Assembly: GCA_903877125.1 (NCBI GenBank)
Contig: CAIRCM010000087.1
Coordinates: forward strand, 1-64,000
Length of the DNA: 64,000 nt
Source: an uncultured Acetobacteraceae bacterium
GTDB lineage: Bacteria > Pseudomonadota > Alphaproteobacteria > Acetobacterales > Acetobacteraceae
Direction of reading: 5' to 3'
This document shows positions 8,315 through 16,424 of this stretch, one piece after another. The translations under genes were made by a program, and so were the position numbers. The notes under the pieces were generated by a model that made no database searches, was not told the DNA's origin, and worked only from the letters and a program-made list of their open reading frames with translations. Within the stretch, counting starts at the first letter, position 1; every line of letters starts with the position of its first letter.

Positions 8315-9078
8315 AGCCCACGCTCCCGTTTGATGCGGTCCCAGGCGGCGTTGATCCGCGCCACCTTGTCGCCGGCGCTTGCGATGAGAGCATCCGGAAC
8401 CCCGCGCGAGGCCAAGCTGTCCGGATGATTTTCGCGCATCAGCCGGCGCCAGGTGTCACGCAGTTCCTTGTCGTTTGCCTGAGGCGACAGGCCCAACACC
8501 GCGTAAGGGTCGGGTTCTCCGGGGACGGCCTGAGCCCGAACCCCGCTGGCCACGTCCCACGCATATTGGTCCAGGCCGAACGCCGCGTGCACCGAACGCA
8601 GGAAAGACTCCTCCGCGCGGTTCAGCGGGGCGTCGGCCCGCGCGATTGTGAACAGCCCTTGAAGCACGCCGAACAGTTTTTCGGTGTCATCGGCGAAGGC
8701 GCTGCCCAACTGCTCGGCATAGGGTAGGAATTGTTCGGGATGGTCGCGCGCCTGATCGAACAACCGCCCGACATCGCGCGCGGAGTCCGGCGGGATGCGG
8801 ATGGTCCGTTTGAACGCGTCGATTTCCTCCCGCTTCACCGGGCCATCGCAGCGCGCCAGCTTGGCCGCCAACACCACCACGTTGATCGCGAAAATCTCAT
8901 CGCGCCGACCGAACATCGCCGCGACACGACTGGGGCTCAGCAGCGGATCGGACCCGAAGCCCATTTTGACCGCTCCGGAATCCGCCGCATGACCCAGCGC
9001 GGCACCGAACAGCAGGCCCGGTGGCCCCCCAAGGGCAAAACCCGCCGCGCCGCCGATGATTTTGCCCCAGAAGCCCAT
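8311..9078 (-). CDS. DjlA-like J-domain protein with N-terminal glycine-rich segment and TerB-like domain
   Basis: A 255-residue protein with three parts: a short hydrophobic glycine-rich start (MGFWGKIIGGAAGFALGGPP), resembling the membrane hairpin of DjlA; a central helical TerB-like domain (FAINVVVLAAKLARCDGPVK ... EEIDAFKRTI); and a C-terminal J domain (YAVLGLSPQANDKELRDTWR) with the catalytic HPD at 218-220. J proteins stimulate ATP hydrolysis by DnaK. The gene lies 12 bases after a VOC-family gene on the same strand and overlaps the amidase start by 4, so all are probably co-transcribed. Confidence 0.88.
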   Translation of the reverse strand: MGFWGKIIGGAAGFALGGPPGLLFGAALGHAADSGAVKMGFGSDPLLSPSRVAAMFGRRDEIFAINVVVLAAKLARCDGPVKREEIDAFKRTIRIPPDSARDVGRLFDQARDHPEQFLPYAEQLGSAFADDTEKLFGVLQGLFTIARADAPLNRAEESFLRSVHAAFGLDQYAWDVASGVRAQAVPGEPDPYAVLGLSPQANDKELRDTWRRLMRENHPDSLASRGVPDALIASAGDKVARINAAWDRIKRERGL

Positions 9079-9090
9079 CGCCGCCCGATG

Positions 9091-9657
9091 CTAACCGTTC
9101 AGGATCGAAGGATCGCGCAGCGTGGTGTCCTGCCCAACCACCGGATCGGCGATCGCGGCTTCGATGCTCTGGGCGCCTTTCCATTCATGCGGCGGCCGCA
9201 CCCGGCCCTCGGAGCCGACCTGATCGATGCCCCAGTAAATCTCCAGCCGGTGCCCGTCCGGATCGCGGAACTCGACCGCGATCTGCACGCCCGCCCGGCG
9301 CCTTCCCTCGAAATCGATATTCACGCCCATGCGGCGCAGATGGTTGCGTGCCTGCACGACCTCGTCGAGCGAACCGACCTCGAATGCCATGTGGTTCATG
9401 CCGGCGCCAACAACCGGCCCGCGGGCCGCCTGGAACAACGCCACGCCGTGATGGTCGGTGCCGAGGCGCATGAACACCGCTCCGCCCGGCATCATGTCGT
9501 CGCCATAGACATCGGATACCTTGAAGCCCAGGACGTCGGCATAAAACCGGGTGGAGGCAGGGATATCCTTCACATGCAGCACCACATGCCCGATCTTGCG
9601 GATCTGGAATGGGAAACCGATCGGCGGGGCGATCTCGGCGACAGCTTTGGTGTCCAT
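9091..9657 (-). CDS. VOC-fold (glyoxalase/extradiol dioxygenase) protein, copy 1
   Basis: A 188-residue vicinal-oxygen-chelate protein. The first beta-alpha-beta module has KIGHVVLHVKDIPASTRFY (putative metal His) and the second has MNHMAFEVGSLDEVVQARNH and EFRDPDGHRLEIYWGIDQV (typical last-strand Glu). Residues follow the catechol dioxygenase/bleomycin-resistance subgroup, but the reaction cannot be read from sequence. It is a close paralogue of the next upstream gene: both start with GFPF/GLPF-x-I-K-IGHV and end xxVxGQDTTLxDPS. A GAGAGGA stretch lies about 11 bases before the ATG. The pair is probably one operon with the djlA-like gene. Confidence 0.8.
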   Translation of the reverse strand: MDTKAVAEIAPPIGFPFQIRKIGHVVLHVKDIPASTRFYADVLGFKVSDVYGDDMMPGGAVFMRLGTDHHGVALFQAARGPVVGAGMNHMAFEVGSLDEVVQARNHLRRMGVNIDFEGRRRAGVQIAVEFRDPDGHRLEIYWGIDQVGSEGRVRPPHEWKGAQSIEAAIADPVVGQDTTLRDPSILNG

Positions 9658-9670
9658 GTCCAGTGTCCTC

Positions 9671-10237
9671 TCAGTGCTTCAACGACGGGTCGTGCAGCGT
9701 CGTATCCTGGCCGATGACGGGATCGACAAGCGCGACCGCCAGGCTGTTGACCGATTTCCACTGCTCAGCCGGACGGGCGATGCCGTCGGAACCGATCTGG
9801 TCGATATTCCAGTAAATTTCCAGCCGGTGGCCATCGGGATCGCGGAATTCCACCACCAGTTGCGCCCCGGCCCCCCGCCGTCCTTCCAGGTCGATCTGCA
9901 CCTGATGCTGCCGCAGATGATCGCGGACCCGCACGAGTTCGTCGATTGTCGGCACCTCCATCGCGATGTGATGCAGGCTGCCGCCAGCCTTGTTTTCTGC
10001 TGTGGCCTGGAACAACGCGATGGCATGGTGGTCGGTGGCGCAGCGCAGAAAGACCGCACCGCCGGGCACTTCCCCGTCGGGGGCGATGACGTCGGTCACC
10101 TGGAAGCCCAGCACCTCCGTGTAGAAGCGTGCGGAACGCTCGAGGTCGCGCGCATAGACGCCGACATGGCCAATTTTACCAATGCGAAAAGGCAGTCCGA
10201 CGGGGCGTTGCAACTTCGCGATCGCGTCAGGGTTCAT
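9671..10237 (-). CDS. VOC-fold (glyoxalase/extradiol dioxygenase) protein, copy 2
   Basis: About 188 residues, a tandem paralogue of the neighbour at 9091-9657. Shared blocks are RIGKIGHVGVYARDLERSAR, FLRCATDHHAIALFQA, LHHIAMEVPTIDELVRVRDH, EFRDPDGHRLEIYWNIDQI and VIGQDTTLHDPS. The start at 10237 is preceded by GGAGG at good spacing; the upstream ATG at 10279 would give a leader absent from the paralogue. The proteins probably act on related aromatic or carbonyl substrates, or as a heteromer, but no substrate is evident. The duplication looks old, since the copies have diverged over their whole length. Confidence 0.8.
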   Translation of the reverse strand: MNPDAIAKLQRPVGLPFRIGKIGHVGVYARDLERSARFYTEVLGFQVTDVIAPDGEVPGGAVFLRCATDHHAIALFQATAENKAGGSLHHIAMEVPTIDELVRVRDHLRQHQVQIDLEGRRGAGAQLVVEFRDPDGHRLEIYWNIDQIGSDGIARPAEQWKSVNSLAVALVDPVIGQDTTLHDPSLKH

Positions 10238-10423
10238 GGCTGGATCCTCCATGCGATGAGTGTATCGCGTCGGCGGCATCGGTGGAACGGCACAAAAAAT
10301 TCACGGCGGCGATGCGCGATAAGCGGCAGAGCGATCAAAACACCGTAGACGCCGCCGCGGATTCCGCTAGGACACGGGCGGGCGGCGGCGTTCCGTCGCC
10401 CGGATTTGTATTGGAGAAATGCC

Positions 10424-10675
10424 ATGCTGAAAATCTGCCTCGCCGTGGGCCTCATGTTCGCCGTCACCGGCGCTGCCAATGCCGCTTGCACGCCGGACGA
10501 TGCGATGAAGAAGACGACCGATGTCGCCGAGGTGCTGTCGAACAAGCTGTCCAGCAACGCAGACGCGGCGTCGAAGCTGATGACGGAAATGGGCGAGATC
10601 ACGGGCAATGGCACAGTGACCGATGCCACCTGCACCAAGCTCGACGACCTGATGGCGCGCGCGAAGAAGCTCTAA
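10424..10675 (+). CDS. Small exported protein of unknown function
   Basis: An 83-residue protein with a clear signal peptide (MLKICLAVGLMFAVTGAANA, probable cleavage after ANA) and a mature part of about 63 residues, mostly helical, with two cysteines that could form a disulfide in the periplasm (ACTPDDAM ... DATCTKLDDLM). The start at 10424 is supported by TTGGAGAAATGCC just upstream. I do not recognise the family. It is followed by a strong palindrome and then by the tartrate dehydratase-like gene. Confidence 0.65.
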   Translation: MLKICLAVGLMFAVTGAANAACTPDDAMKKTTDVAEVLSNKLSSNADAASKLMTEMGEITGNGTVTDATCTKLDDLMARAKKL

Positions 10676-10687
10676 TACCAAATGCAT

Positions 10688-10719
10688 CCCTTGCCCCGGC
10701 CCTTGTGCTGGGGCAAGGG
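10688..10719. repeat. Extragenic palindrome (possible terminator)
   Basis: A perfect 10-bp inverted repeat (CCCTTGCCCC ... GGGGCAAGGG) around a 12-base loop, 12 bases after the stop of the small exported protein. There is no T tract on either strand, so it may be a REP-like element or a weak terminator isolating the downstream dehydratase gene. Confidence 0.5.
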
Positions 10720-10749
10720 GCGGCGTCATCCCCATTCAGGACGCCACCC

Positions 10750-11919
10750 ATGCCCATCCGTATCCTTGACGTGCGCGAGGTCACCAAGCCGATCAGCTCG
10801 CCGATCCGCAACGCTTACATCGATTTCAGCAAAATGACCGCCAGCCTGGTCGCGGTGGTCACCAATGTGGAACGGGACGGCAAGCGAGTCGTCGGCTACG
10901 GTTTCAACTCGAACGGCCGATATGGCCAGGGCGGCCTGATCCGGGAACGTTTCGCCCCGCGTATCCTGGAAGCCGATCCGGCCAGCCTGCTGGATGCCAC
11001 CGGCGAAAATCTGGACCCCGACCGGGTCTGGAAGACCATGATGACCAACGAAAAACCCGGCGGCCACGGCGACCGATCCGTCGCGGTCGGCACCATCGAC
11101 ATGGCGGTCTGGGACGCAGTGGCAAAAATCGCCGGCAAGCCACTGTTTCGCCTTTTGGCCGAGCGACATGGGACGACAGCGGACCCGAACATCTTCGTGT
11201 ATGCAGCGGGCGGCTATTACTATCCAGGCAAGGACGATTCCGCTCTGCGCGGCGAAATGCGCAGCTACCTCGATCGCGGCTACACCGTCGTGAAAATGAA
11301 AATTGGCGGCGAGGCCCTGGCCGAAGACGCGCGGCGGATCGAAGCCGTGCTGACCGAACTCGACGGCAAAGCCCAGCTCGCGGTGGATGCGAATGGCCGG
11401 TTCGACCTGGAAACCGCCATTGCCTACGCGAAGATGCTGCGCCAATACCCCCTGTTCTGGTACGAGGAAGCCGGCGACCCCCTCGATTACCAACTCCAGG
11501 CCGCGCTGGCGGAATTCTATCCCGCGCCAATGGCAACCGGCGAGAATCTGTTCAGCCACCAGGATGCGCGCAATCTGATCCGCCACGGCGGCATGCGCCC
11601 AGATCGCGACTGGCTGCAATTCGACTGCGCCCTGTCCTATGGCCTCTGCGAGTATCAGCGCACCTTGGCGATGCTGAAGGACGCCGGCTGGTCCTGGAAG
11701 CGCTGCATTCCCCATGGCGGCCATCAGATGTCGCTGAACATCGCGGCCGGCCTGGGCCTCGGCGGTAATGAAAGCTACCCCGACGTCTTCCAACCCTATG
11801 GCGGTTTCCCGGACGGCACGCGCGTCGAAAACAGCATCGTCCGGCTGCCCGATTTGCCGGGTATCGGTTTCGAAGGTAAGGCTGACCTGTATAAGGAAAT
11901 GCACGAACTGGCCTCATAA
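10750..11919 (+). CDS. tarD: D(-)-tartrate dehydratase (enolase superfamily, TarD type)
   Basis: A 389-residue enolase-superfamily dehydratase. Catalytic residues fall where I recall them in the characterised Bradyrhizobium TarD: K-x-K as Lys182/Lys184 (VKMKIGG), metal ligands Asp213 (AVDANG), Glu239 (YEE) and Glu265 (TGEN), and the general acid/base His322 (IPHGGHQ). The length also matches. The reaction converts D-tartrate to oxaloacetate in the cytosol. The open frame extends far upstream, but the ATG at 10750 gives the family N terminus (MPIRILDVREVTKPISSPIR). It is followed after 16 bases by a transporter gene set, suggesting uptake of its substrate. The exact substrate is inferred from the active-site match. 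Confidence 0.85.
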   Translation: MPIRILDVREVTKPISSPIRNAYIDFSKMTASLVAVVTNVERDGKRVVGYGFNSNGRYGQGGLIRERFAPRILEADPASLLDATGENLDPDRVWKTMMTNEKPGGHGDRSVAVGTIDMAVWDAVAKIAGKPLFRLLAERHGTTADPNIFVYAAGGYYYPGKDDSALRGEMRSYLDRGYTVVKMKIGGEALAEDARRIEAVLTELDGKAQLAVDANGRFDLETAIAYAKMLRQYPLFWYEEAGDPLDYQLQAALAEFYPAPMATGENLFSHQDARNLIRHGGMRPDRDWLQFDCALSYGLCEYQRTLAMLKDAGWSWKRCIPHGGHQMSLNIAAGLGLGGNESYPDVFQPYGGFPDGTRVENSIVRLPDLPGIGFEGKADLYKEMHELAS

Positions 11920-11935
11920 CGCCGGAGGAAACGCC

Positions 11936-12916
11936 ATGCGCCGTATCGGACTGCTGATAGGGCTACTGTGCCTCGTGACCACGCCCACCCGGGCGGATGA
12001 AATCGCGGTCGCCCAATACGGCAACGCCGTCAACGCGTTCCCCTACGCGGTGGCATTGGAAAAGCATTTCTTCCAGCAGGCGGGCGCGGATATCACCGCG
12101 GTGATCGGGTCCAATGGCGGCGGCGGCGATGTGCGCAATCTGCTGGCGGGCCAGTTGCCCTACGTGGAAACCGCGCTGCCGCCGGTCGTCGCGGCGATCC
12201 AGAAGGGCGCCGACCTCGCCATCGTCTCGGACAACGTCCTGAGCGCGGCGAGTTTCGCGATCGTGGCGATGGCGGATTCGCCGATCCAGTCGCTCAGCGA
12301 CCTCCGCGGCAAACGGGTCGGGTTTTCGACCGCCCAATCGACGACCCAGGCCTTCGAAATCTGGATCATGGACCGGGCCGGGTACAAGCCCGGAGAGGTC
12401 ACCTTGCTCGCGACCGGCGGATTCGGGCCGGGGCTGACGGCGCTGGAAAACCGAGGCGTCGACGCAACCGTCGGCATTCTGCCGGCGATCCTGTCCAATC
12501 CCGGCAAGTACAAGATCATCGTCCGCGGAAAGGACGCCTTGCCGCCGAGCTGCAATACCGTCGGCGTCGTCCTGCGCTCCAAAGCGAGGGAGAATCCCGG
12601 CTTGGTGCGCGGGATCATCGCCGGTCGCCGGCTGGCCGTGGCATACATGCTGGCAAACCGCGCGGAGTCCGCCGCGATCATCGCCAAGGTGTTCAAGCTC
12701 ACCCCAGCCGTGGCGGAGGAAGCCATCCACCAACTGGCCGACGAGGGCGTCGTCGACGGCGTTCCCTATTGGGGCGACGGTCATTTCGACTACCCAGGCA
12801 TGGACAACATGATCCACGCCGCCCGCCTGAACGGCATGGTGCAGGGGGAGATCGATCCGCACACGATCGTCGATGAAAGCTATCTGCCCGCCGACCTGAA
12901 AACCAAGGCGCCATGA
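11936..12916 (+). CDS. ABC transporter periplasmic substrate-binding protein (NMT1/SsuA-like)
   Basis: A 326-residue binding protein with a signal peptide (MRRIGLLIGLLCLVTTPTRA) and the NMT1/SsuA fold: IAVAQYGNAVNAFPYAVALE, GGGGDVRNLLAGQLPYVET, LRGKRVGFSTAQSTTQAFE. Relatives bind sulfonates, nitriles, pyrimidines or small carboxylates. GGAGGAA lies just upstream of the ATG. Its position 16 bases after the tartrate dehydratase homologue and overlapping the permease start by 4 suggests a tartrate or related hydroxy-acid ligand; this is context only. Confidence 0.87.
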   Translation: MRRIGLLIGLLCLVTTPTRADEIAVAQYGNAVNAFPYAVALEKHFFQQAGADITAVIGSNGGGGDVRNLLAGQLPYVETALPPVVAAIQKGADLAIVSDNVLSAASFAIVAMADSPIQSLSDLRGKRVGFSTAQSTTQAFEIWIMDRAGYKPGEVTLLATGGFGPGLTALENRGVDATVGILPAILSNPGKYKIIVRGKDALPPSCNTVGVVLRSKARENPGLVRGIIAGRRLAVAYMLANRAESAAIIAKVFKLTPAVAEEAIHQLADEGVVDGVPYWGDGHFDYPGMDNMIHAARLNGMVQGEIDPHTIVDESYLPADLKTKAP

Positions 12917-13662
12917 AGAAGGCGACCGTCCTGCGCATCGCGTTGCTGGCCGCGTGCCTGGTCGCGCTCGAAACCGCCTGCCGGCTTGGCTACGTGTCCC
13001 AGTTGACGATCGTGCCGCCCAGCGAAATGGCGACCGGGTTGGTCGCCGCGCTTGGGGAACCGGAAACGCGAACGGAGGTCATCACCACGCTCACCGGCAT
13101 CGCCTGCGCCGCCCTGGCCTCGGTCTCTGCCGGATTTTTGCTCGGGTGTCTGCTGCGCGCCTGGCCGCGCGCCCGGGCAGCGCTCGATCCATTGCTGGCG
13201 ACCTATTATTCGGTGCCGACCTTCATCTTCTATCCGATGTTCATCGTGTTTTTCGGCATGAACCGTATCCCAATCGTCGTCATCGGGTTCATGTTCGCCT
13301 TCATCGCCATGATGACCAGCACCATGAACGGCCTGGACCGCGTGCCGGCGGTGCTGTTCCGCACTGCCCGCATGCACCGGATGGGGGCCGCGGCGACCAT
13401 CTTTCGCATCGTCTTGCCGGCCGCCGCGCCGCATCTGTTCACCGGGGTCAAACTGGCGATCGCCTATTCGTTCGTCGGCGTCCTGGGCGCGGAATTCATC
13501 CTCTCCGGCAGCGGCGTCGGCTACCAGATCGCGTTCGCCTTCAACGGGTTCGATAACCAGCGCATGTACGCCCTGATCCTGTTGGTGGTGGTCGTCGTCA
13601 GTTCGGTCAATGCCGTCCTGCTGGGCTGGGAGCGGCGGTTGCAACGTCGGATCAGCCGATGA
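12913..13662 (+). CDS. ABC transporter permease, first subunit (SsuC/TauC-like)
   Basis: A 249-residue integral membrane protein with about six hydrophobic segments and the ATPase-docking EAA loop region (RTARMHRMGAAATIFRIVLP, then AAAPHLFTGVKLAIAYSF). It belongs to the BPD_transp_1 family found in sulfonate/nitrate-type importers. The start overlaps the binding protein stop (ATGA) and its own stop overlaps the next permease start (ATGA), so three genes are translationally coupled. A matching ATPase gene is absent from the cluster. Confidence 0.87.
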   Translation: MKKATVLRIALLAACLVALETACRLGYVSQLTIVPPSEMATGLVAALGEPETRTEVITTLTGIACAALASVSAGFLLGCLLRAWPRARAALDPLLATYYSVPTFIFYPMFIVFFGMNRIPIVVIGFMFAFIAMMTSTMNGLDRVPAVLFRTARMHRMGAAATIFRIVLPAAAPHLFTGVKLAIAYSFVGVLGAEFILSGSGVGYQIAFAFNGFDNQRMYALILLVVVVVSSVNAVLLGWERRLQRRISR

Positions 13663-14399
13663 TCCAGCATCGCCGCATGACCGACAGCCTGATCCTGCTC
13701 GTCGTTCTGCTGTTCGTCTGGCAGGCGCTGTTCGCGATCGTCGGCGCATCCGCCTTGACCCCGCCGATCGCCACGTTCGGCAACGCGTGGGGGCTGCTGG
13801 CCGAAGCCGATTTCTGGCCTAACGTCGCCAGCAGTTTTCGCGCGCTTGGTCTGGCGATCGCGTTCGAGGTTGTGCTGGGTCTGGCGATCGGCGCGTTTCT
13901 GGGACTGAACCGGCTGGCCGGGGAGGTGATGGAGCCCTTGCTCATGGGCTTCTACGCCGTGCCGAAAATCGTATTCTACCCGGTTGTACTGATGGTCTGC
14001 GGCATCGGGCTGACATCCGTCGTGGTGTTCGCGGTGATGCATGGCATTCTGCCGATCATCCTGTTCACCATGAACGCGGTTCGGGCGATCAGACCGATCT
14101 TTCTCCGCACCGGGCGTGCGCTGCGGCTGAGCATGGCGCAGACCGTCTGGAATATCGCCCTGCCGGCGGCGATCCCCGAGGTCTTCTCCGGCCTGCGGAT
14201 CGGTTTCGCGGCAACGATGCTCGGGGTGCTGCTCAGTGAGATGTTTGGATCGAAAAACGGTCTCGGCTTTCTGCTGATGAACGCCATCGGCTTGAACCAC
14301 GTGAACGACATCATGGCGCTGACGCTGTTGCTGGCGGGATTCGCGGCGGCGGTGAATTTGGCGCTGCTCGCGGTGGATCGGCGGCTGCACGGCGTTTGA
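13659..14399 (+). CDS. ABC transporter permease, second subunit (SsuC/TauC-like)
   Basis: A 246-residue permease homologous to its upstream neighbour, with the EAA loop RTGRALRLSMAQTVWNIALP followed by AAIPEVFSGLRIGFAATM. Two different permeases in tandem suggest a heterodimeric membrane channel. The gene ends the run: the next frame downstream is an unrelated hypothetical protein. With no nucleotide-binding subunit here, the transporter must borrow an ATPase encoded elsewhere or be inactive. Confidence 0.87.
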   Translation: MIQHRRMTDSLILLVVLLFVWQALFAIVGASALTPPIATFGNAWGLLAEADFWPNVASSFRALGLAIAFEVVLGLAIGAFLGLNRLAGEVMEPLLMGFYAVPKIVFYPVVLMVCGIGLTSVVVFAVMHGILPIILFTMNAVRAIRPIFLRTGRALRLSMAQTVWNIALPAAIPEVFSGLRIGFAATMLGVLLSEMFGSKNGLGFLLMNAIGLNHVNDIMALTLLLAGFAAAVNLALLAVDRRLHGV

Positions 14400-14427
14400 C
14401 CCTCCGTGCCATGAATTTTTTCTTTGA

Positions 14428-14454
14428 CGCGAATTAACAAGGCTGTTATTCGCG
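14428..14454. promoter_or_regulatory. Inverted repeat just upstream of the hypothetical gene
   Basis: CGCGAATTAACA and TGTTATTCGCG form an 11-bp inverted repeat (one extra base in the left arm) around AGGC, ending 5 bases before the ATG at 14460. It could be an operator, a hairpin that masks the ribosome site, or the terminator stem of the preceding permease operon; a run of T residues lies on its upstream side instead of downstream. Confidence 0.4.
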
Positions 14455-14459
14455 CCGTC

Positions 14460-15233
14460 ATGAGTCCTACGGCGACCTCACCCACCCGGCCTGCCCAGTC
14501 CGATCCCACCCCGGATCGGACGCGGACAGCCATGCCGGAGAGCATCGCCGCCCTCCTTCAACTCGTCCGCATCCTCCTGACGCATGGCCGCCGGCTCGCC
14601 GAGACCGTCGTTGCCAAGGGCGATACCCCCCAATTCGCCTCGATCGGTGTCGCATTTGGCACCCATGACGTGTCGAACGTCCTGGCCCGCATCCAGCGGG
14701 GTATGCTGCGGCTCCTCGCGCTTGACGCGTATCTGTGTCGGCGCGCCCAAAAAGGCCGGGAAATCCCCTTCGTCGAACCCCGGACCCCTGCTGTTCCGGC
14801 CGCCAGGCCGCAACCCGGCACGGCCCCAGCGGCCCCCAAAAGCCCCCCCAAAAGCCCCCGTAAGCGCAGCCTCCCGTACAATCCGGAATCCCCTCACATC
14901 CCCACGATGGAAGAGATCGAAGCGGAGGTCCGCCGCACACCCGTCGGGCGCACGATCGCCCGGATTTGTCTCGACCTCGGTGTCGTGCCCGCGTTTTGCA
15001 CCGGCGAAATGGGCAACGCGCTCCTCCAGGTTCTGGAATTCTACGGCGGCAGTCTCAGCAAACTTTTCGCCATTCGACGCAAGCGGGAAATCGCGTTTCA
15101 AAAGGAACGCGACAAACGGCCGCAGACCTGGGAATGGAACTGGCGCGATCTTCGAAAAGATCGCATGCGTCAGGTACTGGGCTATCTGATCGGCGAGGAT
15201 CCCCCCGACGATCCCGTCCCATATCCGGCCTGA
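14460..15233 (+). CDS. Hypothetical protein with proline-rich linker
   Basis: I do not recognise a domain family. The product (257 residues from the ATG at 14460, or 233 from 14532) has an N-terminal helical segment (IAALLQLVRILLTHGRRLAE), a central Pro/Ala/Lys-rich linker (APAAPKSPPKSPRKRS) and a C-terminal helical part rich in charged and aromatic residues (RTIARICLDLGVVPAF, KRPQTWEWNWRDLRKDR, VLGYLIGEDPP). Codon use and GC match the neighbours, and the frame is long and open, so it is probably real. No signal peptide or membrane span is evident. The start is ambiguous; an inverted repeat overlaps the region just upstream of 14460. Confidence 0.6.
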   Translation: MSPTATSPTRPAQSDPTPDRTRTAMPESIAALLQLVRILLTHGRRLAETVVAKGDTPQFASIGVAFGTHDVSNVLARIQRGMLRLLALDAYLCRRAQKGREIPFVEPRTPAVPAARPQPGTAPAAPKSPPKSPRKRSLPYNPESPHIPTMEEIEAEVRRTPVGRTIARICLDLGVVPAFCTGEMGNALLQVLEFYGGSLSKLFAIRRKREIAFQKERDKRPQTWEWNWRDLRKDRMRQVLGYLIGEDPPDDPVPYPA

Positions 15234-15342
15234 GCCAACCTTGCCCGAAAGGGCGGGGCTTATCGCGGCAATGCCCATGACAGGGCGCTGCCGCAGCGCG
15301 AGCGCGATTGCCAGAGGTGGAATCACGCGATCGAACAAAGAC

Positions 15343-15470
15343 TTAGGCAACGCGCAAAAATTACCGCTCCAAGTCGCGGCGGTCTCGTTACATCGTCATG
15401 GCCCGGCTCGTCCGGGCCATGACGATTTGGGAGTGGTCGGCCGACTCGTTTAATTTTGGGCGTTGCCTTA
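15343..15470. mobile_element. MITE-like palindromic element of about 128 bp
   Basis: Outer terminal inverted repeats TTAGGCAACGCGCAAAAATTA (left) and TAATTTTGGGCGTTGCCTTA (right) pair with about two differences. An inner palindrome CGTCATGGCCCGG / CCGGGCCATGACG sits at the centre. The whole unit can fold as one long hairpin. It has no coding capacity of its own. The right arm supplies the stop codon of the adjacent LLM oxidoreductase gene, so the element inserted at, or reshaped, the end of that gene. Confidence 0.6.
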
Positions 15471-16421
15471 TAGCGCACGTTTCGCCGGCTTCGGCCAGCG
15501 CGCGGCCATGCGGGGCAGGATCTCCTCCACCAAGCGCCTTGTCTGCTCCAGCATCTGTTCATCGCCCTGCGCAACCGGCCGCAGGATGAACTTGGACGCC
15601 CCGGCCTCCACGAATTCGGCCACCCGAGCCATGATCAGGTCGGCGTCGCCGATCGCGAACGCTTCCCGCGGGTCACGGCCGGTGCGGGCCTCGTAGGCAT
15701 CGGCGAGGCGGGTCATGCCGGGATCGCCCCAGGATCCGAAGCGATAGGCCAACGCGGCACCGTAATGGTCCTCGTCGATCGAACGGCCCGCCGCGACGAC
15801 CGCTTCCTTGATGGCGGCAATCACCTTGCCCACGGTTTCCGGCGTTTCCGCCCCCGATTGCCAGCCGGTGCCGTACTGCGCGGTACGCCGGACGGCTGCA
15901 TCCGAAGAGCCGCCGATCCACATCGGCAGGTCCGGCTGCACCGGTAGCGGTGCGATCGAAGCGCCGGTCAACTGGAAGTGCTTGCCGGCGAAATCCAGCT
16001 TCTCCCCCGTCCAAAGCCGCGCGATGATTTCCAGCGCCTCATCGGTTTTGCGTCCGCGGGTCTTGGGGTCGAGGTGCATCGCCGTCCATTCCGGCCCGCG
16101 CGGGCTGCCGATGCCGAAGCCCGGCAGCAGGCGCCCGTTGGACAGGAAATCCAGCGTCGCGCACTGTTTGGCCAGCAACACCGGATCCCGCATCGCCACC
16201 GACACGACGTTCACCCCGAACTTGATCCGCTTCGTCCGCCCCGCGATCGCGGCCAGCGCCGTCATGCATTCGAGGATTGGTTGTTTGCTGATCAGTCGGT
16301 CCGTCTGCCAGATCGAGTCGATCCCGCCGGCCTCGCAAAGGTCCACCCATTTCCAGAACGCGCTGGTGGTGTCGAACGGAAACTCCATGATGCCGATCCC
16401 GCCGGCGATGGTGCGGGTCAT
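15468..16421 (-). CDS. LLM-class (luciferase-like) flavin-dependent oxidoreductase
   Basis: A 317-residue luciferase-like TIM-barrel oxidoreductase using FMN or F420. Family blocks are the N-terminal strand GGIGIMEFPFDTTSAFWKWV, TKRIKFGVNVVSVAMRDPVL, LDFLSNGRLLPGFGIGSP and PMWIGGSSDAAVRRTAQYG. Substrate is not predictable. It lies 3 bases after the carboxymuconolactone decarboxylase-family gene and is probably co-transcribed with it. Its stop codon is inside the right arm of the palindromic element downstream, so the C terminus (RWPKPAKRAL) may have been altered by that insertion. Confidence 0.82.
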   Translation of the reverse strand: MTRTIAGGIGIMEFPFDTTSAFWKWVDLCEAGGIDSIWQTDRLISKQPILECMTALAAIAGRTKRIKFGVNVVSVAMRDPVLLAKQCATLDFLSNGRLLPGFGIGSPRGPEWTAMHLDPKTRGRKTDEALEIIARLWTGEKLDFAGKHFQLTGASIAPLPVQPDLPMWIGGSSDAAVRRTAQYGTGWQSGAETPETVGKVIAAIKEAVVAAGRSIDEDHYGAALAYRFGSWGDPGMTRLADAYEARTGRDPREAFAIGDADLIMARVAEFVEAGASKFILRPVAQGDEQMLEQTRRLVEEILPRMAARWPKPAKRAL

Positions 16422-16424
16422 CGA

